46,590 bases of DNA from Chthonomonadales bacterium. Its GTDB lineage: Bacteria; Armatimonadota; Chthonomonadetes; Chthonomonadales; CAJBBX01. The stretch lies in the NCBI GenBank assembly GCA_027459625.1, contig DAIDHP010000032.1, positions 1-46,590 of the forward strand. Reading direction: 5' to 3'. This document shows, piece by piece, positions 8,950 to 17,484 of this stretch. A program made the translations under genes and the position numbers. Every line of letters begins with the position of its first letter. Within the stretch, counting starts at the first letter, position 1. A model generated the notes under the pieces. That model worked only from the letters and a program-made list of their open reading frames with translations, did no database searches and had not been told where the DNA came from.

Positions 8950-9744
8950 ATGGTTCGGAACGAGGGTAATTTTAAGGGATCGTTGTTCGCCGAAGAGCGG
9001 CAGCGCAGCATACTAGATCGTATTCATTCAAATGGCAAGGTGACGGTGGAGGAACTTGCATCCCGCTTTAGCGTCTCCGCCCCAACCATCCGTGCCGATC
9101 TCGCAAGGCTTGAGGAGCAGGGATTGCTTCGAAGAACGCATGGCGGCGCCATCGCTCTCAGTGCAACTCTTTTCGAACCGCCCTACGCTCAAAGGGAGGT
9201 TATGCACTTCGACGAGAAAAAAGCCATCGCTCGCGTTGCAGCGAACTTAGTGAAGGACGGCGAAACGGTTCTCTTGGATGCGGGCACCACGGTACATGAG
9301 ATTGCATTACTACTCAAGGAAAAAACTGCGTTAACGGTTGTGACGAACTCGCTTGTAAACGCTCAGGAGCTAATGGATTCGCCAGGTATCGAGGTTATAT
9401 TAATCGGAGGCTCCATTCAACCCAGACGAAGAGCGACTTTGGGACCCTTGGCGATACGTTTTCTCGACTCCTTCCATGTCGATAAGGCGTTTCTCTCCTT
9501 TAACGGGGTGCATATCGCCTCGGGGTATACAGTGGTGGATTTCGACGCAGCGGAAATAAAAAAGCGCATGATGCAATGCGCTTCGGAATGCATCGTAGCG
9601 GCGGATTCGAGCAAAATCGGGAAGATCGCCTTCGCCTCAGTGGCACCCATTCAGGCCGCGCGCATGCTTATGACTGACAAAGGAATACAGGAAAATGATA
9701 GAAAAAGCCTGACGGAAGCGGGATTGGATGTTGTTATCGTTTAA
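8950..9744 (+). CDS. DeoR family transcriptional regulator
   Basis: A 264-residue sugar-responsive repressor. The N-terminal DeoR helix-turn-helix is clear (ERQRSILDRIHSNGKV, VEELASRFSVSAPTIRADL, LLRRTHGGAI). The C-terminal effector domain of the phosphosugar isomerase fold carries VLLDAGTTVHEIA, the phosphate-binding loop of the family, and the typical ECIVAADSSKIGKIAFASV stretch. DeoR proteins usually control the adjacent operon and respond to a phosphorylated sugar. Here the neighbours are a divergent methyltransferase and a Rieske oxygenase 186 bases downstream, so the target is not obvious. The palindrome at 8790-8802 is a candidate operator. No strong ribosome binding site is visible before the ATG. 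Confidence 0.93.
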   Translation: MVRNEGNFKGSLFAEERQRSILDRIHSNGKVTVEELASRFSVSAPTIRADLARLEEQGLLRRTHGGAIALSATLFEPPYAQREVMHFDEKKAIARVAANLVKDGETVLLDAGTTVHEIALLLKEKTALTVVTNSLVNAQELMDSPGIEVILIGGSIQPRRRATLGPLAIRFLDSFHVDKAFLSFNGVHIASGYTVVDFDAAEIKKRMMQCASECIVAADSSKIGKIAFASVAPIQAARMLMTDKGIQENDRKSLTEAGLDVVIV

Positions 9745-9930
9745 TTATCTCCGCTGCTTTCTCCATTCCACGTACATATGCTCCTATGCATGGATATCTT
9801 CCAAGGTGTTGAAAACATCAACTCACACTATAAGGTAATGCAATTGAATGTCCAAACAATGCTTCAGTCATGGAAATATTCGTGATGAATAAACGTATCA
9901 AGAACCGATATTATAGCTGAGGTGATATGA

Positions 9931-10926
9931 GTGATAAGAGATCAGTGGTATGCGGTCTTAACAAGCGCAGAGGTTCGGCGCGGCAAACCTTACGGAACGA
10001 TAAGACTAGGAGAAAGACTAGTCTTCTGGCGAAACAATGCTGGAGAGTTGTCCTGTTTGCAGGACATCTGCGCCCATAGAGGCGCAGCGTTATCCTTAGG
10101 CGAATGTTGCGACAATGAAGTGATATGCCCATTTCATGGCTTCCATTTTGACAATAATGGAAGGGGCACGCAAATACCGGCGAATGGAAAAAGCGCGAGA
10201 ATACCAGAGGGTTTTCGTGTCAAATCCTATCCTGTCCGGGAAAAGTTCGGTATGATATTCATTTGGTGGGGGCATTCCGCGCCTAATCCCACTGAACCGC
10301 CTTTCTTCGGTAACTTGGATGACACCTTTTCAGGCTCCACTTCCAAGCATTTATGGAGGGTGCATTATTCCCGAGCGGTGGAGAACCAGCTAGATTTGGT
10401 GCATCTGCCATACGTTCACCGGAAATCCATTGGCAGAGGTAATCGAACACTTGTAAACGGTCCCGTTCAGGTGGCTAGGGATAATCAGATTCAGTTCTGG
10501 GTTTACAATGAGGTGGACAAGGGTCAGATTCCATTGAAGGCGGATCAACTCCCCCCGCCTGATGACAATCGACAGCATATCCACTTTATTTTCCCCAATA
10601 TCTGGCAAAACTGGATAACCATCAAATTTAGAATATTCGTCGCTTTTGCTCCCGTAGACGATTCAAAAACGATGATTTACATGCGCACATGTCAGAACTT
10701 CATCAATATCCCCGGATTGAAACAGATCATCAACGGCTTGAACCGTATCTATAGCATTAAGGTGCTAAAAGAGGATGAACGCGTGGTATGCTCTCAAATC
10801 CCCATAGCCACCTCATTGAAGATGGTTGAAAAACTGATTCCCTGCGATTTGCCCATCATTACCTATCGTCGAATGAGGGAGGATTTGAAAAACGCCGCAC
10901 GCGATCAAGATGATGTGCAACTATAG
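9931..10926 (+). CDS. Rieske non-heme iron oxygenase, alpha-subunit type
   Basis: Oxygenase component that hydroxylates or demethylates an unsaturated or aromatic substrate with electrons from a separate reductase. The 331-residue protein has a complete Rieske [2Fe-2S] site (C47-x-H49 in ICAHRGA and C66-x2-H69 in CPFHG) and a mononuclear iron site with D155, H158 and H163 in NQLDLVHLPYVH. Length and layout resemble VanA / pheophorbide-oxygenase-like single-component types rather than alpha-beta dioxygenases. The start is GTG with GAGGTGA five bases upstream. No ferredoxin or reductase gene is adjacent. It converges on a short-chain dehydrogenase 43 bases away. The substrate is unknown. Confidence 0.9.
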   Translation: MIRDQWYAVLTSAEVRRGKPYGTIRLGERLVFWRNNAGELSCLQDICAHRGAALSLGECCDNEVICPFHGFHFDNNGRGTQIPANGKSARIPEGFRVKSYPVREKFGMIFIWWGHSAPNPTEPPFFGNLDDTFSGSTSKHLWRVHYSRAVENQLDLVHLPYVHRKSIGRGNRTLVNGPVQVARDNQIQFWVYNEVDKGQIPLKADQLPPPDDNRQHIHFIFPNIWQNWITIKFRIFVAFAPVDDSKTMIYMRTCQNFINIPGLKQIINGLNRIYSIKVLKEDERVVCSQIPIATSLKMVEKLIPCDLPIITYRRMREDLKNAARDQDDVQL

Positions 10927-10969
10927 GCAATGAATTGTGTTGAAAAATTCGATAAGCAGGGAATGTGTT

Positions 10970-11800
10970 TTATGGATGCGTCGGAGGCGGTGGAACCCCC
11001 TTGCCATCGGTGCGAATGAGGATATACTTCCGCATGATAAATCGCCACACCCCGGGAAACAGATCAAAAAACATTAGAGTGAGTTTGGGAATGGGTATGA
11101 ACATCACCACATGGCGCGGTCGCTCAGCGCATTGGACGATTTTTCGTGCCACCTGTTCCGGTGTCGCCCCATGTATCATGCTCTTGGAGGAATCCGGGAT
11201 TTTATGGATCATTGCTCGGGAAAATTCCGTTTCCGTGAAACTTGGAAGGGCGACACTAACCTTGATGGGGGTGGAGGCCAATTCCGCGGCGAGCGCCTCG
11301 GTGAATATCCATTGCGCACTTTTTGTGGCGGCGTAGGAAGCGTGCAAAGCCAAAGGGAGCCGCGCCGCCATGGAGGATACGTTGATGATATGTCCGCTAT
11401 TTTGCCTTCGCATCTGTTGCAAGGCTATTTGGCAACCGTGAAACGTACCCATGTAGTTCACTCGAAAAAGACGATCCATCTCTTCCGGAGTGGTCTGTTC
11501 CACAGTGCCCACCAATCCACTGCCTGCGTTATTGATCCAAACATCCACTCTTCCGAAATGCTCGAGGGTTGCGTTCAATAATCGCTGAACTTGCTCTCTC
11601 TCCGCCACATCCGTGGAAACGTACAGCGCTTTTCCGCCAAATGCGGTGATATCACGATCCACCGTCTGTAATTGCTCCAAACGCCTGGCAGCGAGCACGA
11701 CGTGAGCGCCCTTTTTTGCGAAAAGCAGCGCCGCCTCTTTGCCAATGCCTGCGGATGCTCCGGTGATAACAACAACTTTTCCTTTTAAATCGACTCTCAT
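10970..11800 (-). CDS. Short-chain dehydrogenase/reductase (SDR)
   Basis: A classical SDR with the cofactor loop TGASAGIGKEAALLF, NNAG, a catalytic Ser in NVSSMA and the YAATK catalytic Tyr and Lys. The C-terminal segment after about residue 245 (VVMFIPIPKLTLMFFDLFPGVWRF) is hydrophobic and could attach the protein to membrane, as in DltE/YqjQ-like SDRs. The ATG at 11800 is chosen because GAGGG lies seven bases upstream. The open frame's upstream start at 11836 would run through the terminator hairpin at 11818-11849. There is almost no room for a promoter between that terminator and the start, so transcription probably comes from the 12159-12188 promoter by read-through. Converges with the Rieske gene. 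Result: 276 residues. Confidence 0.92.
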   Translation of the reverse strand: MRVDLKGKVVVITGASAGIGKEAALLFAKKGAHVVLAARRLEQLQTVDRDITAFGGKALYVSTDVAEREQVQRLLNATLEHFGRVDVWINNAGSGLVGTVEQTTPEEMDRLFRVNYMGTFHGCQIALQQMRRQNSGHIINVSSMAARLPLALHASYAATKSAQWIFTEALAAELASTPIKVSVALPSFTETEFSRAMIHKIPDSSKSMIHGATPEQVARKIVQCAERPRHVVMFIPIPKLTLMFFDLFPGVWRFIMRKYILIRTDGKGVPPPPTHP

Positions 11801-11817
11801 CCGGAAACCCTCATGAT

Positions 11818-11849
11818 AAAAGCCCCTGTGTGACACAACGGGGCTTTTT
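11818..11849 (-). terminator. Intrinsic terminator between the 45-codon ORF and the SDR gene
   Basis: AAAAGCCCC (11818-11826) pairs with GGGGCTTTT (11840-11848). The stem extends inward through TGTG/CACA around a TGA loop, with two unpaired bases. It has T-runs in both directions, so it could work both ways. A smaller hairpin (11853-11866, CTCAT/ATGAG) directly precedes it on the minus strand. Confidence 0.8.
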
Positions 11850-11867
11850 CATCTCATATGAATGAGC

Positions 11868-12005
11868 TTAGGATGCCGATTTTTTAGAGCGCGATCGATT
11901 GGGAGCAGGCTGGACCATCGGAGTCTTCGCCGCCTTGATTTTAGCTTTCAACCTATCCTCATCACGCTTTCGCGCTCTGTGAATCTCCTTGTCACGAATT
12001 CGCAT
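11868..12005 (-). CDS. Small basic protein, 45 residues
   Basis: The frame starts MRIRDKEIHRARKRDEDRLK, continues with a lysine-rich AKIKAAKTP stretch and ends in NRSRSKKSAS. It is strongly basic and probably helical in its first half. AGGGAG lies 6-7 bases before the ATG, and a consensus promoter stands ~150 bases upstream with a terminator just behind the stop, which together argue for expression. The Arg/Lys-rich start recalls the short DUF6800-type proteins of Planctomycetes-like bacteria, but I am not sure of this. Other options are a nucleic-acid-binding small protein or a leader peptide controlling the SDR gene downstream. Confidence 0.55.
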   Translation of the reverse strand: MRIRDKEIHRARKRDEDRLKAKIKAAKTPMVQPAPNRSRSKKSAS

Positions 12006-12151
12006 AGCTTCTCCCTTGAAAAATCCATGGTTGTTACCGAGTACGATGCATCCAATGCGCCTGAAACAACATCCAAGCGGTTCGGAATGATTTCACATAA
12101 ACCGTAATCGCTTGCGTAACTCACTCCATGACGACGGATGCAAAACATCAA
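12006..12151 (-). ncRNA. Candidate structured leader RNA
   Basis: About 145 bases lie between the predicted transcription start and the 45-codon ORF. GGATGCA at 12136-12142 and TGCATCC at 12046-12052 could form a 7-bp long-range stem that closes most of the leader. No known riboswitch class was recognised. A 67-codon frame also crosses this region from 12151, but it would start at the very first transcribed bases and has no ribosome binding site. Confidence 0.3.
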
Positions 12152-12158
12152 GGTTTAT

Positions 12159-12188
12159 ATTATATACGGATAGTGGCTCCGCTGTCAA
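12159..12188 (-). promoter_or_regulatory. Consensus sigma70 promoter
   Basis: On the minus strand, perfect TTGACA (12188-12183) and TATAAT (12164-12159) boxes are 18 bases apart. Transcription would start near 12152 and run through the leader, the 45-codon ORF and, past the terminator, the SDR gene. Confidence 0.8.
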
Positions 12189-12586
12189 TCGCAGGATGCA
12201 CGTATGAACGAGCATTTTTCATCGGAAGTTGAAAGATGAGGAGTGCGGCGAGTCAAACCACGTGAAAAAGCAAGCAATGCTCCAACGGTCATTTCGCCCG
12301 CCATCTAGAAAAAAGAAATCCGAACGAGGGAATTACTCAGGAAATGATACAAACCTCCTGATTATGATCTATATATATTATGGTAAATCAGGTGATTGCC
12401 GAATTCGTTTTTTGGATCTTGCACTATGCTTGGATAGTGGGATACAAAATCATTTTATGTACAATCAATTCAAGGGAAAGCCACATTCATCCTAACGCTA
12501 AGAGTATGGGATTAATTGTCCCCTTTCAGCATTGTGACGAATTATGCACTCAAACCCTCGGATATTCCATTCGTGGAGGAAAGAAA
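12189..12586. other. Intergenic region without recognised gene
   Basis: About 400 bases upstream of the UPF0173 gene. Open frames here have no ribosome binding site and random-looking composition. The only structure noted is CCTGATT (12357-12363) / AATCAGG (12386-12392), a 7-bp inverted repeat around an AT-rich 22-base loop. TTGCAC followed by GATACAAAAT near 12420-12450 is a weak promoter candidate. Confidence 0.4.
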
Positions 12587-13306
12587 ATGTCTGAAACCAA
12601 ACACAAGTTCACGTGGCTAGGACACGCCACATTTTTAATCGAGACGATCAAGGGGAGGCGCATCATTATAGATCCTTGGTTGGAAAATAATCCATCTTGC
12701 CCCGACCAGTTCAAAAAGATGGATCAATGCGACCTAATCCTATTGACCCACGCCCATTTCGATCATATGGGGGATGTCATACCTCTCGCCAAATCCACAC
12801 ATGCCACTGTGGTGGGTATTGTCGAACTAATGCATTGGCTCGAGAAAAAAGGCGTGCGTAACATCCAATCGATGAACAAGGGCGGAACGATACATTATGA
12901 CGGAATTAGCGCGACAATGGTGCATGCAGAGCATACCAGCAGCATTACGGACGGAGATCAGATTATTTACGCGGGAGAGCCTATCGGCTACGTTGTTCGG
13001 TTAGAGGATGGATTCACCTTCTACCATGCAGGCGACACCAACGTCTTCGGCGACATGCAACTCATTCGAGAACTCTATCACCCGCAACTCTCCATGCTCC
13101 CAATCGGAGATCATTACACCATGTCCCCTCTTGAGGCTATGAAAGCGATCCATTTGATAGGATCGAGAGACGTCATTCCGATGCATTTCGGTACATTCCC
13201 ATTGCTTACAGGGACTCCGGACACCCTGACTAATTTGACCCATCAAATTCCCAATCTTCGCATCCATACGCTGAAGCCTGGTGAATCTTTGCAAATGCCT
13301 GAATGA
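12587..13306 (+). CDS. UPF0173 metal-dependent hydrolase (metallo-beta-lactamase fold)
   Basis: A 239-residue cytoplasmic protein of the YtkL / UPF0173 group, a metallo-beta-lactamase-fold family related to RNase Z and UlaG. Metal ligands are visible in THAHFDHMGD (H-x-H-x-D-H), in MVHAEHTS, FYHAGDT and in IPMHFGTFP near the C-terminus. The N-terminal FTWLGHATFLIET is typical for the group. The substrate is not established for the family. The start at 12587 has GGAGG seven bases upstream; the longer open frame from 12380 adds 69 residues that are not family-like. A strong terminator follows at 13313-13351. Confidence 0.9.
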   Translation: MSETKHKFTWLGHATFLIETIKGRRIIIDPWLENNPSCPDQFKKMDQCDLILLTHAHFDHMGDVIPLAKSTHATVVGIVELMHWLEKKGVRNIQSMNKGGTIHYDGISATMVHAEHTSSITDGDQIIYAGEPIGYVVRLEDGFTFYHAGDTNVFGDMQLIRELYHPQLSMLPIGDHYTMSPLEAMKAIHLIGSRDVIPMHFGTFPLLTGTPDTLTNLTHQIPNLRIHTLKPGESLQMPE

Positions 13307-13312
13307 CAGTTG

Positions 13313-13351
13313 AGCCTCCGTCACAAATCCGGTTAATGGCGGAGGCTTTTT
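13313..13351 (+). terminator. Intrinsic terminator of the UPF0173 hydrolase gene
   Basis: AGCCTCCG (13313-13320) pairs with CGGAGGCT (13340-13347) around a 19-base loop. Five T residues follow. It lies just behind the hydrolase stop codon. Confidence 0.82.
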
Positions 13352-13431
13352 CTCTTTAATGGGCTTTCTTAACGCCGAAATGCCAAAACACTTAGGATGA
13401 TTTAAGTATAAAACCTGACAGTACTCTTTCG

Positions 13432-13461
13432 TTGACAATAAACCTTCATCAGGCGTATACT
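13432..13461 (+). promoter_or_regulatory. Promoter of rodA
   Basis: TTGACA (13432-13437) and TATACT (13456-13461) are 18 bases apart. A start near 13468 gives a leader of about 47 bases before the ATG at 13515. This excludes the in-frame TTG at 13461 as a translation start. Confidence 0.7.
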
Positions 13462-13514
13462 TGTTTCAAGACTCCCTATACATCCTTAACCCGCATATTC
13501 TAAAAACCATTTTC

Positions 13515-14612
13515 ATGCTGGATAGCAGACTCCGAAAAAACCTTGATATTCTTATCCTTATCGTAACGTTCATTCTTCTCATCATGGGGGAGATAACGCT
13601 TTACAGCGTTACAAAACACAAACCGGGGCATTTATACGACAAGCAGATCGTTTGGATTATCCTGGGGCTGATAGGAACGCTTGTTCTAGCCTCCTTTGAC
13701 TATTCCCGACTCTTCCGACTTGCGAAAATAATCTATACAGTCAATCTTTTATTTCTCGCAGCGGTATTCCTGGTGGGATCCTCGGCAAAAGGGGCCACCA
13801 GATGGATATCCATGGGAAGTTTCCAAATGCAGCCTTCGGAATTCGCCAAGTTACTCGTAATTATTTGCTTGGCAGCCTATCTGGTAAAACGCCAGGAGCA
13901 TATCAAGAAACTGCCAGTCTTACTTGGTTCCTTCGCCTACATTGGGGTGCCAATGCTGTTGATCTTCAAACAGCCTGACCTCGGCACTTCATTGGTGCTT
14001 CTGCTCATATGGTTTGGAATGGTCTTCATCGCAGGGGCGAAATTGAAGCACCTGCTTCTGATCATCATATCGGGCATTTGCCTCTTCACCCTGATGTGGA
14101 AATTAAACATCATCAAACCCTACCAAAAAGCAAGACTTTATTCATTCGTGCGCCCCGATCTGGACCCTCAGGATTCCGGATACCATGTGATCCAATCCCG
14201 CATAGCGATCGGATCCGGAATGTTATGGGGAAAGGGGATTGGAAAGGGCACCCAGGCGCACGGGAACTTCATCCCGGAAAACCAAACGGACTTCATCTTC
14301 ACCGTGGTTGGCGAGGAGGGGGGATTTGTGGAGTCCATCATTTTGATTATTCTCTACGTAATCCTCCTATCCAGAGGAGCCATTATCATGGGACAGGCGG
14401 AGGATAATTTCGGAAGGTTATTGGCAGCCGGGATTCTCTCGATGTATTTCTTTCATATTTTCGTGAACATCGGAATGACCATCGGTATTATGCCCGTCAC
14501 TGGCGTCCCCCTCCCATTTTTCTCCTATGGGGGAAGCAATATGATTCTCAATCTTTGTTCCATAGGATTGCTGCTTGGAATTGGCATGCGCAGGCATCGA
14601 CTCGCCTTTTAA
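13515..14612 (+). CDS. rodA: Rod-shape-determining protein RodA (SEDS peptidoglycan polymerase)
   Basis: Membrane glycosyltransferase that polymerises lipid II during cell elongation together with a class B PBP. The 365-residue protein has about ten hydrophobic segments and the SEDS signatures: GSSAKGATRWISMGSFQMQPSEFAK in the first half, the FVRPDLDPQDSGYHVIQS loop, GIGKGTQAHGNFIPENQTDF, FTVVGEEGGF, and GVPLPFFSYGGSNM near the end. The RPDLDPQDSGYH loop and the QTDFIF motif point to RodA rather than FtsW. No mreB, mreC or PBP gene is adjacent. The stop overlaps the end of the convergent oxidoreductase gene by four bases. No strong ribosome binding site. Confidence 0.93.
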   Translation: MLDSRLRKNLDILILIVTFILLIMGEITLYSVTKHKPGHLYDKQIVWIILGLIGTLVLASFDYSRLFRLAKIIYTVNLLFLAAVFLVGSSAKGATRWISMGSFQMQPSEFAKLLVIICLAAYLVKRQEHIKKLPVLLGSFAYIGVPMLLIFKQPDLGTSLVLLLIWFGMVFIAGAKLKHLLLIIISGICLFTLMWKLNIIKPYQKARLYSFVRPDLDPQDSGYHVIQSRIAIGSGMLWGKGIGKGTQAHGNFIPENQTDFIFTVVGEEGGFVESIILIILYVILLSRGAIIMGQAEDNFGRLLAAGILSMYFFHIFVNIGMTIGIMPVTGVPLPFFSYGGSNMILNLCSIGLLLGIGMRRHRLAF

Positions 14613-15631
14613 CCATCGATGACTACCGTTCGACCCTCTTTCGCAGACACATAAGCGGCCTCAACCACCTGAACTACGGCCCGACCATGCTCACCGCTGG
14701 AGAAAAGAGTGTCTCGATTTAGTATCGCATCCGCGAAATTATCGATCGGTCCGGAAACAGGCTGCAACTCATTTTCCTGGAACAATTCAATATCATGGTT
14801 AGAACTCTCGATCATCACTTTGAATTCAAAATCCTCAATCCTTACACTTCCACCATCACCGGCAAAAATGTTCAAAACGCGTCTCTTCCGATAGTTACTA
14901 TCCCCTACGCAGCTAATGGCGCCAATAACGCCTTTCTCCATATGCAAAGTTAGCAGTGCGCGGCGGTCCGAAGGCAACTGGTCCATGATACACGTCACAC
15001 TTCTCACCTTGAGTTCACTCATCCAGAGCATCTCCGATATTAGGTGTGACCCTCCATCAATCAGATATCCCCCGCCGCATAAATCCGGATCTGAGCGATA
15101 CATCGTCGGAGGGACTAAACCTGGCAGGTTTTCCGGCTGAGGAGCCTGGCCGAACACATATGATGCGTTGCCCAACCAAAACATGGAAAGAGCTTCCAGC
15201 CCGCCAATATGTCCATTGCGAATAGCATTTCGAATGCGATGCGTATGCGCCCAAAAAGGCGGATTTAACGCCACGCCTAGTTGCAATCTTTTTTCAGCTG
15301 CGATTCGGCAGAGTTCGTTGGCTTCGACTGAACGGATTGTCATGGGTTTCTCGATAAGGGTGTGCAAACCTCTTTCCAATGCGGCTTTGGCGGGCTCATA
15401 ATGAAGATTATGAGGTGTGGCTATCAGAACGGCGTCCAATTCGGACCCGTCCAGCATCTCTCTCCAATCAGTCCAGACACACTTGGCATGGAAAGCTTGC
15501 TGTACCTTTGCGAGGGCGTCTTTATCCCGTCGACAGATCGCAGTTAACTCCATATCATTGTTTGCCGCGATATCAGGCAAATGCCGCCTCGTGGTGAACC
15601 AACCAGCACCAATAACACCCATTCGGATCAT
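14609..15631 (-). CDS. Gfo/Idh/MocA family oxidoreductase
   Basis: A 340-residue NAD(P)-dependent dehydrogenase. Visible features are the Rossmann loop VIGAGWFTTRRHLPDI, the Lys-containing LIEKPMT motif, and GGYLIDGGSHLISEMLWM with the conserved His of the C-terminal domain. AAAGGG lies ten bases before the ATG. The Thr-Thr-Arg-Arg in place of the usual last Gly of the dinucleotide motif is seen in some members. Likely substrates are sugars or sugar acids. It is divergent from the PhyH-type gene, a pairing common in sugar or secondary-metabolite catabolic regions, but no pathway can be named. Confidence 0.87.
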   Translation of the reverse strand: MIRMGVIGAGWFTTRRHLPDIAANNDMELTAICRRDKDALAKVQQAFHAKCVWTDWREMLDGSELDAVLIATPHNLHYEPAKAALERGLHTLIEKPMTIRSVEANELCRIAAEKRLQLGVALNPPFWAHTHRIRNAIRNGHIGGLEALSMFWLGNASYVFGQAPQPENLPGLVPPTMYRSDPDLCGGGYLIDGGSHLISEMLWMSELKVRSVTCIMDQLPSDRRALLTLHMEKGVIGAISCVGDSNYRKRRVLNIFAGDGGSVRIEDFEFKVMIESSNHDIELFQENELQPVSGPIDNFADAILNRDTLFSSGEHGRAVVQVVEAAYVSAKEGRTVVIDG

Positions 15632-15805
15632 CTTGTCATTACCCTTTCACGTGGAAACCGGCGGATTAAATTCCGCATAAAATAATACCCGGCCGTCGTC
15701 TTCATTCTTAACTTCAGAATTCATAGGATGGTTGTCGGTAACTCCCGCTCTTCGCTTCTCGTATTTCTCAGGAAATCGGATAATCCTCGTAACAGGAGTG
15801 TTTTC

Positions 15806-16627
15806 ATGTTAACCAAAGAACAGTTACAATCATACAAGCATGACGGGTATTTGATCCTCCCCTATTTTCTCAATCAGGAGGAAGTGAGGGAGATAAAGTC
15901 GGAAGCCACCAAAATATGTCGCGGAGCGTATCAAATCCCTGGAATATCGAAAAGCGACGAGAATGAAACCGATGAGCAATGTCTTGCTAAATATCTTTGC
16001 ATCCACATGCCGCATAAGGTCTCTCCAATCATGGAGAAATACGTGCGCCACCCGAAAATCGCCGAGGCGCTATCCGAATTAATCAGTCCGAATGTAAAGT
16101 GCATGCAATCCATGCTGTTCATCAAGCCTCCCGGATTTCCGGGACAGGCTTATCATCAGGACGAAAGATACATTCCAACCGAGGACAGAAGCCTCACCGG
16201 AGTTTGGATGGCAATTGACGAGGCAACCATTCGCAACGGTTGTCTTTGGGTGATTCCCGGGACGCATAAAGATGCTCTCTACTCATGGGCGCCGCATGAT
16301 AACCCTGAATACGATGGCGCGGATGAAACGCAGGATATCCCGAGGAGCAAGGAGATTCCGGTCGAAATTCCTTCAGGCGGTGCGGTTTTCTTCAATGGTT
16401 TCCTGCTGCACAGCTCCTTGAAAAATCGATCCTCAATTTATCGCAGGGTTTTGGTAAATCACTACATGAGTGCGGAGTCTTGTTTACCGTGGCAAGGCAG
16501 GGAGGATTTCCGCGATATCATAATCGTCTCGGGAACTGATCCTCATTCCGACAAAGGGTATGAGGATATCTCACACCCTCATTTGCGCGCTTTGCGCCGA
16601 GAGAAACAACGGGTTATCCGGCAATGA
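15806..16627 (+). CDS. Phytanoyl-CoA dioxygenase (PhyH) family protein
   Basis: Fe(II)/2-oxoglutarate-dependent oxygenase of 273 residues. The metal triad is visible as H117-x-D119 in YHQDERY and H202 in LLHSSLKNRS, with an Arg shortly after for 2-oxoglutarate binding. Further family marks are QSMLFIKPPG, GVWMAIDEATIRNGCLWVIPGTH and GGAVFFNGFLLH. The ATG at 15806 is chosen for AGGAG seven bases upstream; the open frame extends 26 codons further without support. It converges with maf (5-base gap). Bacterial members hydroxylate diverse small molecules, so the substrate is open. Confidence 0.88.
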   Translation: MLTKEQLQSYKHDGYLILPYFLNQEEVREIKSEATKICRGAYQIPGISKSDENETDEQCLAKYLCIHMPHKVSPIMEKYVRHPKIAEALSELISPNVKCMQSMLFIKPPGFPGQAYHQDERYIPTEDRSLTGVWMAIDEATIRNGCLWVIPGTHKDALYSWAPHDNPEYDGADETQDIPRSKEIPVEIPSGGAVFFNGFLLHSSLKNRSSIYRRVLVNHYMSAESCLPWQGREDFRDIIIVSGTDPHSDKGYEDISHPHLRALRREKQRVIRQ

Positions 16628-16632
16628 CGCCA

Positions 16633-17256
16633 CTATAACGCGTCCGCACCGCGCCACCATTCGATTCCGATCTTTTCCATCATGCGGGCGACGGTTTGTA
16701 CAGGCAGTCCCACCACGTTGAAATAATCACCGTGAATGGATTCCACGAAAGTCGATGCGAAACCCTGAATGCCGTAAGCACCCGCCTTGTCGTAACAGTC
16801 CCCTGTGGCGACATATGCGTCGATTAACTCCGGAGGCAGTTCTCGAAAGTTAACCGTGGTGCAGATTACCTCCGATGTAATTTCCATGTCCCCGCCATAC
16901 CCCGCCTCGCGGGCGATGGCAACGCCCGTGCATACGATATGCTTCGCTCCGGAAAGATGACGAAGCATTTCCCGAGCTTCCTCCGCATTGGCCGGTTTTC
17001 CGAGAAGCACAGGGTTTGTGGTGGGTCCAACGGCGACAATCGTGTCGGCACCTAACACAATTCCTCCCCTATCTTGGTTTGCGCTCCAAACCTCCAAAGC
17101 TTTGCTTTGTGCGAGGCGCTCCGCCAAGGCTCTAGGCGCCACAAGAGTTACGGACTCCTCCAATCCGCTGGGAATTACTTCAAACGGCAAACCGAGGAGA
17201 GATAGCAGATCACGGCGTCGCGGGGAAGCGGACGCGAGTATCAATCGTCTATGCAT
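16633..17256 (-). CDS. maf: Maf family nucleoside triphosphate pyrophosphatase
   Basis: Hydrolyses non-canonical or modified nucleoside triphosphates such as dTTP/UTP or methylated forms; historically linked to septum formation. The 207-residue protein has the signature LILASASPRRRDLLSLLG at its start, LGADTIVAV with the catalytic Asp, the YDKAGAYGIQG motif and the closing NVVGLPVQTVARMM. The YhdE-type (dTTP/UTP) versus YceF-type (m7GTP) subgroup cannot be decided safely; KAGAYGIQG favours the dTTP/UTP group. No strong ribosome binding site before the ATG. Confidence 0.95.
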   Translation of the reverse strand: MHRRLILASASPRRRDLLSLLGLPFEVIPSGLEESVTLVAPRALAERLAQSKALEVWSANQDRGGIVLGADTIVAVGPTTNPVLLGKPANAEEAREMLRHLSGAKHIVCTGVAIAREAGYGGDMEITSEVICTTVNFRELPPELIDAYVATGDCYDKAGAYGIQGFASTFVESIHGDYFNVVGLPVQTVARMMEKIGIEWWRGADAL

Positions 17257-17484
17257 GGAAAACTCTTATCCGTACGAGGCAGTTGCACAAGCGACCTATT
17301 TCACGCATCAAACATTCAGCGGATCAAAAGGGCACTCCATCATTTGACTTTCACGATTGCCTCGGGTGTAATATGTATCCGTACGGAGGAATAAACTGAT
17401 CGTCCGTTACTGGAAACCTATTTATTATACCTCTGAGTAAACGGGGATATCCTTTTCCCTCTTGCGAGATATGGAAATTATTTA

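Noticed and set aside
12229-12495. 88-codon plus-strand frame upstream of the UPF0173 gene
   Set aside because: No Shine-Dalgarno, low-complexity Lys/Ser start and no family resemblance.
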